Assembly (NCBI GenBank): GCA_041591915.1
Contig: JBFHRB010000094.1
Location: 1-11,616, forward strand
Length of the DNA: 11,616 bases
Direction of reading: 5' to 3'
Source of the DNA: JBFHRB01 sp041591915
GTDB lineage: Bacteria; Actinomycetota; Nitriliruptoria; Nitriliruptorales; Nitriliruptoraceae
Position 1 is the first letter of the stretch. The number at the start of each line of letters is the position of its first letter. Below the pieces are notes generated by a model. It saw nothing but the letters and a program-made list of their open reading frames with translations. It did no database searches and had not been told where the DNA came from. Shown here piece by piece: positions 1-6,758 of this stretch. Both the position numbers and the translations under genes were made by a program.

Positions 1-2079
1 ACCGTCCAGGAACCCGTCGGTGCCGGGGGTGGGCAGCGTCACCTCGACGGGTCCGTTCTGGTCCACGCGTCCTGCGTGGATGTGCGCCGCGGTGGGCACG
101 TCGTCTGGCCCGCCCAGCAGCGCCGCGCCCTCGATGCACACCGCGCGGGTGGAGGATGCGGTGTCGTCGACGCCGAACCACAGTTGCGCGAACCCGAGGC
201 CGGACGGATCGCCCTGGCCGTAGGTCGGCGGCGAGCCGGGTGTCAGCTCGGCGTCGCCGGTCAGCAGGAACAGGGCGTCCTCGGCGAGCTGCCCCCGCAT
301 CGCGCCCGCCGGGTGGCCGGTCGTGTGGAGGTTGACGTAGTGGCCGCTCGGGTCGTCGAGGAGCGCGAGGCCCGTTGCCTCGTCCGTGTCGACGCAGCCG
401 GACTCGCTGAACTCCGTCGCGGCCGGCACGGGGAGCGTGACGAGCGCTGGGCCGTTCTCGTCGACGTGGCCGCGGTGCAGGTGCGCCGCGCTGGCCGGCG
501 AGGTCAGCCCGAACACCTCGAAGTCGAAGCACACGGACGCGCCGGTCGGATCGACCGTGAGGTCAACCGTGCCGAAGCCGTCGAGGTCGCCGGTGCCGCG
601 GCCGGTCGCGTCGAGCTCGTACTCGCCTCCGAGCCGGATCCGGTGCGTCGGCTCGGTGTCACCGCGTAGCGCCCCGTCGGGGTGGTCCTGCGTGTGGAGG
701 TTGACGTACAGGCCGGTCGAGCGATCGTCGAGCGCCTCGGAGAGTTCGGTGACCCCACCTCCGGCGACGTCGCCGTCCTTCAGGCAGCCGGCGACGAACC
801 CGTTCGCCGCGGGCACGGCGAGAGGCGCCACGACCCCGCCGACGGTGCCGGGCTGGCCGACATGGATGTGCACGGCGGTCGCCGGCGAGCTGAGGCCACT
901 GACGTCGATCGCGTAGCACACCGACCCGAGGAAGAACCGGACGGCACCGGAGGCCCCCGCGTCCCCACCCGTTGGCACCTGCCCGGGCTGCAGGTGCACG
1001 AGCACGTCGGGGCAGTTGCCCGCGAGGCGCGCCTCAGCCACGGTCGCCGGGGACAGCGCCGCCTCGCCGCCGGCCACGAGGACCTCAGCGAGACCGTCGC
1101 AGAGGTCCTGGAGCGCGAGGAAGGTCGTTCGCCCGAGGTCGCCCGGCGAGCTCGCGAGCAGCAGTCCGGCGCGGCTGTCCGCCGCGAGGGGTGCCAGCGC
1201 CAGCGCGTCGGGGAAGTCGCGACCCGTCGCGAGGGCGACCGTGGTGCTCGGCCAGTCGAGGACCTCGCGCGTCAGGCGATCGATCCCAGCGGCGGTTGCG
1301 GTGCGGTCGGCGCCGGCCACCCGGGCCACCTTGAGCCCGAGGCCCTCGATGGCCTCCCTGACGCCGTCGCTGACCGCGGCCGAGCCACCGACGATGATGA
1401 CCTGCTGGATCCCGAGCGAGGAGTCGGTCAGGGCGCTGCGAGTGGCGGTGCTGAGCCTGTCCTGGTCGGTCAGCAGGATGGGCAGTCCGCCGCCATAGGC
1501 GAGCGGCCCGGCCGCGAGGGCGTCCGCGAACCCGAAGGCCGTCGCGACGATGGCCGTGCGCAGCGTCCCGGTACCGCCGGTCCGGTCCGGGGCCAGGCCT
1601 GCCTGGCCGCCGGCGCGCGCCACGAGGTACGCCGTCTCGTGGCGGCTGCTTCCGCCGATGCGGACGGGCGTGTAGCCACGGTTGCGCAGGTCCTGTTCCA
1701 CACCGGCGCCGATCGCGGCTGTGCCTCCGAGCAGCCAGACCCGCTCGGCCTGAAGGGCCGCGAGCGCGTCGATCGTGACCTGGGGCAGCGACGCCGTGCG
1801 GGTGAGCAGCACGACGCCCTTCTTGCGCCCGGCGAGGAAGGCGCCCGCGAGGGCGTCCGGGAAGTTGTCGCCCCGGGCGAGGATCACGTCGGGGGCGGTC
1901 GTGGCCCTGGCCTGCGCGAGCAGGGCCGCGGTCGCGTAACGGTCGCTGCCACCGTGGCGAGTCGCGTCGGGGCTGAACGCGGGGAGGTCCCGCGCCTCGA
2001 TGCTCGACGCGCTCGCCAGCCCCGGAAGCAGCGCCGCGAGGAGTGTCGCGGACAACAGCGTGAGCAGCGTGCGGCGCAA
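1..2079 (-). CDS. Secreted cell-wall-binding (CWB2 x3) and CHRD-domain (x3) protein, 3' end cut by window
   Basis: This frame stays open from a TTG at 2079 to the window edge, giving 693 codons without a stop; the C-terminus is missing. Residues 1 to about 25 form a signal peptide (two Arg, a Leu/Ala-rich core, an ASA-type cleavage site). Residues about 43-355 hold three putative cell wall binding repeats of type 2 (PF04122), with GSDRYATA, DNFPDALAG, GFADALAAG, RDFPDALAL and the strand signatures VWLLGGTAAI, VIIVGGSAAV and VLVAGGEAAL. Three CHRD domains follow from about residue 370; the HIH or HLH elements (AVHIHVG, AAHLHRG, AAHIHAG) and YVNLHT...HP.GA.RG recur, and the third is cut. CWB2 modules anchor proteins non-covalently to the wall; CHRD function in bacteria is unclear. 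I infer an exported surface protein. TTG was chosen because it directly precedes the signal peptide; a GTG at 2151 would overlap the divergent promoter and add a non-signal N-terminus. Confidence 0.88.
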   Translation of the reverse strand, partial: MRRTLLTLLSATLLAALLPGLASASSIEARDLPAFSPDATRHGGSDRYATAALLAQARATTAPDVILARGDNFPDALAGAFLAGRKKGVVLLTRTASLPQVTIDALAALQAERVWLLGGTAAIGAGVEQDLRNRGYTPVRIGGSSRHETAYLVARAGGQAGLAPDRTGGTGTLRTAIVATAFGFADALAAGPLAYGGGLPILLTDQDRLSTATRSALTDSSLGIQQVIIVGGSAAVSDGVREAIEGLGLKVARVAGADRTATAAGIDRLTREVLDWPSTTVALATGRDFPDALALAPLAADSRAGLLLASSPGDLGRTTFLALQDLCDGLAEVLVAGGEAALSPATVAEARLAGNCPDVLVHLQPGQVPTGGDAGASGAVRFFLGSVCYAIDVSGLSSPATAVHIHVGQPGTVGGVVAPLAVPAANGFVAGCLKDGDVAGGGVTELSEALDDRSTGLYVNLHTQDHPDGALRGDTEPTHRIRLGGEYELDATGRGTGDLDGFGTVDLTVDPTGASVCFDFEVFGLTSPASAAHLHRGHVDENGPALVTLPVPAATEFSESGCVDTDEATGLALLDDPSGHYVNLHTTGHPAGAMRGQLAEDALFLLTGDAELTPGSPPTYGQGDPSGLGFAQLWFGVDDTASSTRAVCIEGAALLGGPDDVPTAAHIHAGRVDQNGPVEVTLPTPGTDGFLDG

Positions 2080-2107
2080 AGGGGCCCCCGGGTCCGACGT
2101 GCACGGG

Positions 2108-2113
2108 ACCGTA
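2108..2113 (-). promoter_or_regulatory. Candidate -10 box for the CWB2/CHRD gene
   Basis: TACGGT on the minus strand fits the actinobacterial TANNNT pattern. A start point about seven bases downstream would leave a leader of roughly 20 nt before the TTG at 2079, with a run of five G as a weak ribosome site. No convincing -35 is visible. This is inference from pattern and spacing. Confidence 0.35.
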
Positions 2114-2124
2114 GCCGCGACCCC

Positions 2125-2130
2125 TACGCT
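2125..2130 (+). promoter_or_regulatory. Candidate leaderless -10 box (lipoprotein gene)
   Basis: TACGCT is followed by exactly seven bases (cctgctg) and then the ATG at 2138, with no Shine-Dalgarno sequence. This places the expected transcription start at or next to the start codon, as in actinobacterial leaderless genes. The same box and spacing precede the AAA ATPase gene at 4606. No -35 is recognisable. Confidence 0.6.
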
Positions 2131-2137
2131 CCTGCTG

Positions 2138-2650
2138 ATGATGCCGCGCACCCCGAGGGTCCTCGCCACCATCGCGCTCGCGGTGGCGATCACGTCGTGC
2201 GCGGGAGGCCAGTCGACGTCGCCGGCCGGGGTCTCGACCGGTCCAGCCCCCATCGCCCCGGACGCCCTGGGGCCGCTGACCGGCCTCGGCCCCTGCAACT
2301 ACGACGCGGGCGAGCCGGTCGATGCCTCCGCAGTGGACGACCTGATCGTCCCCCCGTCGACGATCATCTCGCGTATCGAACCCAACGGCCCGCTGACCCA
2401 GGTGCAGGGCTACCTCGAGATGACGCCCGTGCAGCTTCGCGCCTGGTACCGCGACCACCCGGCCGTCGAGGAGCTGCAGAGCGAGGATGAGGGCTTCGAG
2501 TCCGAGATCCTCGTCGAGAGCGGCGAACACCGCCTGTTCGTCAAGGCCTCGGCCGTCTGCGAACAGGGATCGGTCTTCGTGGCCGTGATCGCCCCGACGT
2601 CGGAGCAGGGGGGCGTTCCGACCCCCGCTGGCGGCGGAGGCACTCCTTAG
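2138..2650 (+). CDS. Small lipoprotein of unknown function
   Basis: The 170-residue product begins with a short basic N-region, a hydrophobic stretch at 8-18 and a lipobox AITSC, so Cys21 is the likely lipidated residue and the protein should be anchored outside the membrane. Residues 22-45 are a Ser/Pro/Gly/Thr-rich linker. The folded part (about 50-152) has two cysteines, C53 and C141, that could form a disulfide, and a pattern of an acidic helix (VQLRAWYRDHPAVEELQSED) followed by beta strands. The tail is Gly/Pro-rich. I do not recognise the family. ATG 2138 (a second ATG follows at 2141) was chosen because it sits seven bases after a TACGCT box and starts the signal peptide; upstream in-frame codons have no such support. 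It is divergent from the CWB2/CHRD gene, 58 bp apart. Confidence 0.8.
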   Translation: MMPRTPRVLATIALAVAITSCAGGQSTSPAGVSTGPAPIAPDALGPLTGLGPCNYDAGEPVDASAVDDLIVPPSTIISRIEPNGPLTQVQGYLEMTPVQLRAWYRDHPAVEELQSEDEGFESEILVESGEHRLFVKASAVCEQGSVFVAVIAPTSEQGGVPTPAGGGGTP

Positions 2651-2716
2651 GTCGCGAGGTCCGTCGCCGACTGGTGGGACGGGACTCGGTCGAGGCCCAC
2701 GCCAGTACATCCCACG

Positions 2717-2724
2717 GAAGGGAG
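2717..2724 (+). promoter_or_regulatory. Ribosome binding site of the proline-rich protein gene
   Basis: GAAGGGAG lies seven bases before the ATG at 2732 and fixes this start. The 81-bp spacer after the lipoprotein stop has no clear TANNNT box; a weak 6-bp inverted repeat (GTGGGA 2674-2679, TCCCAC 2710-2715) spans it. Read-through from the lipoprotein promoter is possible. Confidence 0.6.
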
Positions 2725-2731
2725 ACCGGCA

Positions 2732-3247
2732 ATGGACATCTCGGTGACGTCACCGAACACCTCATCTCACAGCGTTGCTCCTTCTCAGGCACCCCCGCCA
2801 GCACCTGAGGTCGTCGAGGAGCCCCAGGCCGAGACACGTCTGCGCGGCCGCGAGCACGCGATCAACCAGGGGAACGGGAACAAGTACGGGCTGCGGCGAC
2901 AGCTCGGCCTCCCCGATCCGCGCGACATCGCGACGCTCCAGCAGGAGGCCGGCGTGAGCCCGCCGTCCGACGAAGGAGCCGAGGGCGGCGACCCGGTCGT
3001 GGACGCGGTCGACGGCAGCGATGGCGCCGCCACACAGGAGGCGTCAGTCGAGGCGCCGGCCGTGGGTCCCACGGAGGTCGAGATGCCCGTCATCGGAGCC
3101 TTGAAGACCTACATCCCGCCGGAGAACCCCTTCCCGACGTACCTGCCTCCGCAGATGCCGGACCCGGGCGCACAGGACACGGATCCGCCGCACGAGCCCA
3201 TCGAGGAGATGCAGGAGCAGTTCGCGGAGCTCGTTCAGGGCGAGTGA
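2732..3247 (+). CDS. Acidic, proline-rich, probably disordered protein of unknown function
   Basis: This 171-residue protein has no signal peptide, no transmembrane segment and no cysteine. Composition is strongly biased to Pro, Glu, Asp, Ala and Gly, typical of a disordered chain. The exception is residues about 36-63, a basic patch (RLRGREH, NGNKYGLRRQLGLPDPRD) that looks like the most constrained part and could be a binding motif. Residues 116-140 carry a second ordered-looking segment (MPVIGALKTYIPP, NPFPTYLPPQMP), and the C-terminus is an acidic helix (EEMQEQFAELVQGE). I recognise no family. A good Shine-Dalgarno sequence and GC-rich codon use support it as real. Its TGA stop abuts the convergent DUF3097 stop inside the palindrome TGATCA. 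A role as an adaptor or structural partner is only a guess from composition. Confidence 0.7.
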   Translation: MDISVTSPNTSSHSVAPSQAPPPAPEVVEEPQAETRLRGREHAINQGNGNKYGLRRQLGLPDPRDIATLQQEAGVSPPSDEGAEGGDPVVDAVDGSDGAATQEASVEAPAVGPTEVEMPVIGALKTYIPPENPFPTYLPPQMPDPGAQDTDPPHEPIEEMQEQFAELVQGE

Positions 3248-4045
3248 TCAGCCCTCGTCGGTGAGGAAGTCGAGCATCCGCTCGACCGCTCCGACGAGGT
3301 CGCGGGTGAGGTCTGCGTAGGACGTCACCCGCTGGAGCACCCGTCGCCACAGCACCGCCGGCTCGGCGATCCCGAGGGCGTCGCACACGCCGGTCTTCCA
3401 GTCGACCCCTCGAGGGATGACCGGCCAGGCCTCGAGCCCGACGACGCCGGGTCGGACGCACGCCCAGACGTCCACTTCCGGATGCCCGACGATCAGCACG
3501 TTCGGGTCCTCGACCGTGGCGGCTATCCGCGACTCCTTGGAGCCGGGCACGAGGTGGTCCAGCAGGATCCCGAGCCGCCTGTCCGGCGCCGGGCCGAACT
3601 GCCGTACGGCCGAGGCGAGGTCGTCCGCCCCATGCAGCGGTTCGACGACGATGCCGAGTTCACGCAGGTCGTCACCCCACACGTGCTCGAGCAGCTCGGC
3701 ATCGTGGACACCCTCGACCCAGATGCGGCTCGCGCGGGCGATCCGGGCGGGGCCCGACGGCCGGGCGACCGACCCCGAGGGCGTGACGGCCGCGGTCTCC
3801 GCCTCCGGGCTCGGGGGGCGGACGGTGGCGATCTGGCCGTCGACGCGGAACGCGCCCGACTCGAGGGGCAGCAGGCGTCGTCGCCCACGTCGGTCCTCGA
3901 GCAGCACGCCCCCCGCCTCGTAGCGGATCACCGCACCGACGAAGCCCGTCGCTCGATCCTCGAGCACGTCACCTGGCTCAGCGGCCACCTCGATCGGGGC
4001 CGCACGTTGGCGAGGGGCGAGGACGTCGCCGTCATAGTCGAACAT
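3248..4045 (-). CDS. DUF3097 family protein
   Basis: The 265-residue product matches the actinobacterial DUF3097 family end to end as I know it. The N-terminal third (20-75) is a small beta-rich region with VLEDRATGFVGAVIR and VLLEDRRGRRRLLPL. A linker covers about 78-100. The conserved core has IWVEGVHDAELLEHVWGDDL (109-127 region), LGILLDHLVPGSKESRI (158-174) and GHPEVDVWACV (187-197). The EG..DAEL segment followed by an LxDHxVPGSKE segment resembles the Glu and Asp motifs of a TOPRIM fold; that is my inference, and no reaction is established. The start at 4045 is chosen because a TAGCGT box lies exactly seven bases upstream, indicating a leaderless message; an upstream ATG at 4078 lacks this and lies inside the phosphatase gene. 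It lies 10 bp downstream of the SixA-like gene, so it could be transcribed both from there and from its own promoter. Confidence 0.9.
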   Translation of the reverse strand: MFDYDGDVLAPRQRAAPIEVAAEPGDVLEDRATGFVGAVIRYEAGGVLLEDRRGRRRLLPLESGAFRVDGQIATVRPPSPEAETAAVTPSGSVARPSGPARIARASRIWVEGVHDAELLEHVWGDDLRELGIVVEPLHGADDLASAVRQFGPAPDRRLGILLDHLVPGSKESRIAATVEDPNVLIVGHPEVDVWACVRPGVVGLEAWPVIPRGVDWKTGVCDALGIAEPAVLWRRVLQRVTSYADLTRDLVGAVERMLDFLTDEG

Positions 4046-4052
4046 CGGCCCG

Positions 4053-4058
4053 ACGCTA
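4053..4058 (-). promoter_or_regulatory. Candidate leaderless -10 box of the DUF3097 gene, built on the upstream stop codon
   Basis: On the minus strand TAGCGT is followed by seven bases (cgggccg) and the ATG at 4045, with no Shine-Dalgarno. The TAG of the box is also the stop codon of the phosphatase gene. Pattern and spacing equal those at 2125 and 4593. Confidence 0.55.
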
Positions 4059-4562
4059 GCCCTCGCCGTACGCCGCACCGAGCAGGCGCGGCGTCAGGAG
4101 GTACTGCAGCTGGCCTCGCCCCGGCGCCACGGCGCTCCAGTGGGGGACGAGGAGGTCGATGCCGGCGCACGCGGCCGTCGGCATGCGTGCGGTCGCACCG
4201 GTGAGCTGGGCGACGACCGTGGACCAGGTCGGCTCGTGGCCGACGACCATGACCCGCTCCGCCCGGTCGGCGGCCTCGCCCACGACGCCCAGGACCGCGT
4301 CGGCGTGGGGGAGGTAGAGGTCGTCACGCAGGACCAGTTCGACGTCCCAGGCGCCCGCCTCGATCGCGCGTTCGGCCGTCGTGCGGGCACGGACCGCGGT
4401 GGACGAGTAGACGACGTCGGGAACCTCACCGGCAGCTGCCAGGAAGCGCCCCATCGTGTCGGCACTCCGGCGGCCCCTCCCGTTGAGGGGGCGAGCGTGG
4501 TCGTTGCCGGCACCGGCGTTCCAGTCCGACTTGGTGTGTCGAAGCAGCTGCACGCGGCGCAT
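4056..4562 (-). CDS. SixA-type phosphohistidine phosphatase (histidine phosphatase superfamily)
   Basis: The 168-residue protein has the usual size of SixA-type members of the histidine phosphatase superfamily. The catalytic RH motif is LLRHTKSDW (R8, H9; H9 would be the phosphorylated residue). The other phosphate-pocket residues visible are R58 in VYSSTAVRA and H109 in VVGHEPTW. The LNGRGRRSAD segment is typical of SixA, which removes phosphate from histidine in phosphotransfer proteins. The substrate here cannot be told from sequence, and no histidine kinase is nearby. The protein is cytosolic, with no signal peptide. The start is set by a ribosome site GGGAGGA five bases upstream. It is divergent from the AAA ATPase gene, with overlapping -10 boxes, and heads a two-gene unit with DUF3097. 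Confidence 0.9.
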   Translation of the reverse strand: MRRVQLLRHTKSDWNAGAGNDHARPLNGRGRRSADTMGRFLAAAGEVPDVVYSSTAVRARTTAERAIEAGAWDVELVLRDDLYLPHADAVLGVVGEAADRAERVMVVGHEPTWSTVVAQLTGATARMPTAACAGIDLLVPHWSAVAPGRGQLQYLLTPRLLGAAYGEG

Positions 4563-4567
4563 CGGTG

Positions 4568-4574
4568 TCCTCCC
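4568..4574 (-). promoter_or_regulatory. Ribosome binding site of the SixA-like gene
   Basis: On the minus strand GGGAGGA stands five bases before the ATG at 4562. It contrasts with the SD-less divergent gene at 4606. Confidence 0.7.
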
Positions 4575-4588
4575 GGGTCGGCTCGACG

Positions 4589-4594
4589 AGCCTA
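4589..4594 (-). promoter_or_regulatory. Candidate -10 box of the SixA-like gene
   Basis: TAGGCT on the minus strand fits TANNNT and would give a short leader of about 20 nt containing the GGGAGGA site. It overlaps by two bases the oppositely oriented TACGCT at 4593-4598. Confidence 0.45.
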
Positions 4595-4598
4595 CGCT
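4593..4598 (+). promoter_or_regulatory. Candidate leaderless -10 box of the AAA ATPase/molybdenum operon
   Basis: TACGCT is followed by seven bases (gcagccc) and ATG 4606, with no Shine-Dalgarno. It is the same hexamer and the same spacing as at 2125. It would drive the four genes up to 10728. Confidence 0.6.
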
Positions 4599-4605
4599 GC
4601 AGCCC

Positions 4606-6741
4606 ATGCGATTCATCGTCCGCCGTGGGGAGAGCCCGATCGCTCGGGCCGATCGAACACTGCTCGCGGCGATGGGGCTGCCGTCGGGGGGCGTGCTGAA
4701 GGTCGGCGAGACCCACGTCCAGGTGCGACCCGGGGACGTCTCGGACGCGAACGGGCTGGAGCTCGACGACGCGAGCATCCGCAACGCGAAGGTGTCTCCG
4801 GGAGCAGCCGTCGAGGCGAAGCGCGCACTGCTGTCGGGTACGGCGACCGTCGTGCTGCAGGGCGACACGCTCCCGGCGACGACCGCCGGCCTGGTCGCCG
4901 CGTTGCAGGGCCGACCGGTCACCACCGGCGATGACCTCGTGCTCGACCCGGCGCATCTCCCCGAGATCGAAGAGCCCATCGACGTCCACGTCGTCGCGGT
5001 CTCACCTCGCGGGGCTGCCCTGGTGGGGTCCGCGACGCGCTTCGTGGCCGAGCCCGACTTCGACCCCGACGACGCTGACGCCCCCGAGGTCGCCGGACGG
5101 CATCCGCCGCGCCAACATCCGCCTCCGCCAGCCCCGTCCATGCGTGGTCGCGGCGACGTCGTGCCCGCCCCGGCCCGACCCCGTCGTGCGGCATCGTCGC
5201 CCCCACCGGAGCGGGTGGCCGCTTCGACAGAGCGAGAGGTCGAGACCTCGCCACGCTCGCACCCGCTGCTGGCTGGCCTGGAGAACGAGCTCGACATGCT
5301 CACGGGGTGGTTCACGCTGCTGACGTCTCCGCGTGACCTGCCCAACTCGTGGGGACTCCCGCAGGTGGCGGGCGTGATCCTCGACGGCCCGCCGGGAGTC
5401 GGCAAGCGCCAGTTGGTCGCCGCGGCCGCGGATGCGGCCGGGGCGCGCCTCAAGCACGTCGAGGTCGACCAGGTCTACAAGCCGGAGAAGCTGCTCGACC
5501 TGTTGTCGGCCGCGGTCAAGACCGCGCCGACGCCCGCCGTCATCCACGTCGATCGTCTCGAGGCCGTCGCGGGGCAGGAGGGGCTCGAGTCACTGCGTCA
5601 GCACGTCGGGGCCATCCTGCGGTGGTTCCTCGACGCCGTCGCGGAGCGCCCGGCCACGGCGTGCGTGCTCGACATCTCGTCGAGCAGCCACCTCGACGAG
5701 GGGCTCCGCAGGTCGGCGCTGCTGCCGCGGACGCTGTCGATACCGCCACCGGACCTCGACCGGCGCCGCATCCTGTTCAGGCACGCGCTCGAACGGGTCC
5801 CGATGGAGGACGTGGACGTCGAGGCCCTCGCCGCGCGGTCGGCCGGTTTCAGCGGCACCGACATCGTCGCCGTCGTCGTGCACGCCTCGGCGATGGTGGC
5901 GGCCAACGGCGGGAAGGTGACCGGCGAGGCCCTGATGACGGCGCTGCGCGACACCCCGCCGTCCCTGGGGTCGGTGCCCGCCGGCGAGATCCCGTCGTTC
6001 GGCTTCGAGCGCGTCGCCGGGCTCGCGGAGGTCAAGCAGCGCCTGACCGAGGCGGTCATCTGGCCCATGACGGACCCGGAGCGCTTCTCGCGGATGGGGA
6101 TCGACCCCCCGCGCGGGATCCTGCTCTACGGGCCCCCGGGGACCGGCAAGACCTTCGTCGTCAAGGCACTCGCGCACGAGGCAGGCGCGGCCTTCTTCGC
6201 GGTCAAGGGCGCCGAGCTGCTGGACAAGTACGTGGGCGAGTCCGAGCGTGGCGTCCGTGACGTGTTCGCGCGCGCGCGAGCGGCGGCCCCGTCGATCATC
6301 TTCTTCGACGAGATCGACGCCCTGGCACCGGTCCGCGGCTCGTCCACCACGTCGGTCACGGACTCGGTCGTGGCCGCCATGCTGACCGAGCTCGACGGCA
6401 TGTCGGGTCGCGGTGACGTGGTCGTCATCGGTGCGACCAACCGCCCCGACCTCGTCGATCCGGCGCTGCAGCGGTCGGGGCGGTTCGAGGTGCACATCGA
6501 GCTCGGACTCCCCGATGTGGCGGGACGGCGGGCCTTGCTGGACATCACGGACGTGCCCTTCGGGGACGACGTCGACCTCGATGACCTCGCCGAGAAGTCG
6601 ACCGGGCTGTCGTTCGCCGATCTGGCCGGCCTGCTCCGCGAGGCGGCCCTGGCCGCACTGAGGCGGGACGAGGCAGCCGCCACGGTCACGTGGGAGGACC
6701 TCGGGCCGGCCCTCGACCGGTTCCAGAGCCGGTTGGGCTGA
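4606..6741 (+). CDS. CDC48/p97-like AAA ATPase with degenerate first ATPase domain
   Basis: The 711-residue protein is a two-ring AAA ATPase like CDC48/p97/VAT; the actinobacterial relative Msm0858/Rv0435c is the closest I can name. Residues 1-150 form a CDC48-type N domain; 150-215 are a Pro/Arg-rich linker. D1 (about 220-450) has an altered Walker A, GPPGVGKR (261-268, Thr replaced by Arg), an altered Walker B, VIHVDR (312-317, catalytic Glu replaced by Arg), and no aromatic pore loop. D2 (about 465-711) is intact: GPPGTGKT 509-516, pore loop KYVG 541-544, FFDEID 566-571, sensor ATN 610-612, and arginine fingers R623/R626. D2 should therefore do the work and D1 act as an assembly or regulatory ring. 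Such machines unfold or extract protein substrates; the substrate here is unknown. ATG 4606 is preceded by a leaderless promoter. The oxidoreductase gene follows after 17 nt. Confidence 0.92.
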   Translation: MRFIVRRGESPIARADRTLLAAMGLPSGGVLKVGETHVQVRPGDVSDANGLELDDASIRNAKVSPGAAVEAKRALLSGTATVVLQGDTLPATTAGLVAALQGRPVTTGDDLVLDPAHLPEIEEPIDVHVVAVSPRGAALVGSATRFVAEPDFDPDDADAPEVAGRHPPRQHPPPPAPSMRGRGDVVPAPARPRRAASSPPPERVAASTEREVETSPRSHPLLAGLENELDMLTGWFTLLTSPRDLPNSWGLPQVAGVILDGPPGVGKRQLVAAAADAAGARLKHVEVDQVYKPEKLLDLLSAAVKTAPTPAVIHVDRLEAVAGQEGLESLRQHVGAILRWFLDAVAERPATACVLDISSSSHLDEGLRRSALLPRTLSIPPPDLDRRRILFRHALERVPMEDVDVEALAARSAGFSGTDIVAVVVHASAMVAANGGKVTGEALMTALRDTPPSLGSVPAGEIPSFGFERVAGLAEVKQRLTEAVIWPMTDPERFSRMGIDPPRGILLYGPPGTGKTFVVKALAHEAGAAFFAVKGAELLDKYVGESERGVRDVFARARAAAPSIIFFDEIDALAPVRGSSTTSVTDSVVAAMLTELDGMSGRGDVVVIGATNRPDLVDPALQRSGRFEVHIELGLPDVAGRRALLDITDVPFGDDVDLDDLAEKSTGLSFADLAGLLREAALAALRRDEAAATVTWEDLGPALDRFQSRLG

Positions 6742-6747
6742 ACGCAC

Positions 6748-6753
6748 AGGAGG
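6748..6753 (+). promoter_or_regulatory. Ribosome binding site deciding the oxidoreductase start
   Basis: AGGAGG lies five bases before ATG 6759. An in-frame ATG at 6690 lies inside the AAA ATPase gene and has no such site, so 6759 is the start. Confidence 0.85.
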
Positions 6754-6758
6754 CAGCG

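Noticed and set aside
1..1000. Repeated YVNLHT and HIH segments as a DNA repeat array
   Set aside because: They are protein-level repeats of CHRD domains with diverged bases, not a DNA repeat or CRISPR.
682..2490. Long plus-strand ORF (602 codons) opposite the CWB2/CHRD gene
   Set aside because: Its translation is Arg/Gly/Glu-rich with no domain, whereas the minus frame gives clear CWB2 and CHRD repeats with a signal peptide. It is a high-GC antisense shadow.
1085..2710. Minus-strand ORF of 541 codons spanning the first two genes
   Set aside because: It is the neighbouring frame of the true surface-protein gene and runs antisense through the lipoprotein; composition is Arg/Pro-rich without motifs.
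2674..2715. Inverted repeat GTGGGA/TCCCAC as a terminator after the lipoprotein
   Set aside because: It has only six pairs with a 30-base loop and no T-run; too weak to call.
4456..4605. N-terminal extension of the AAA ATPase to ATG 4456
   Set aside because: It would run through the divergent phosphatase gene and both -10 boxes; ATG 4606 has the TACGCT box at the right distance.
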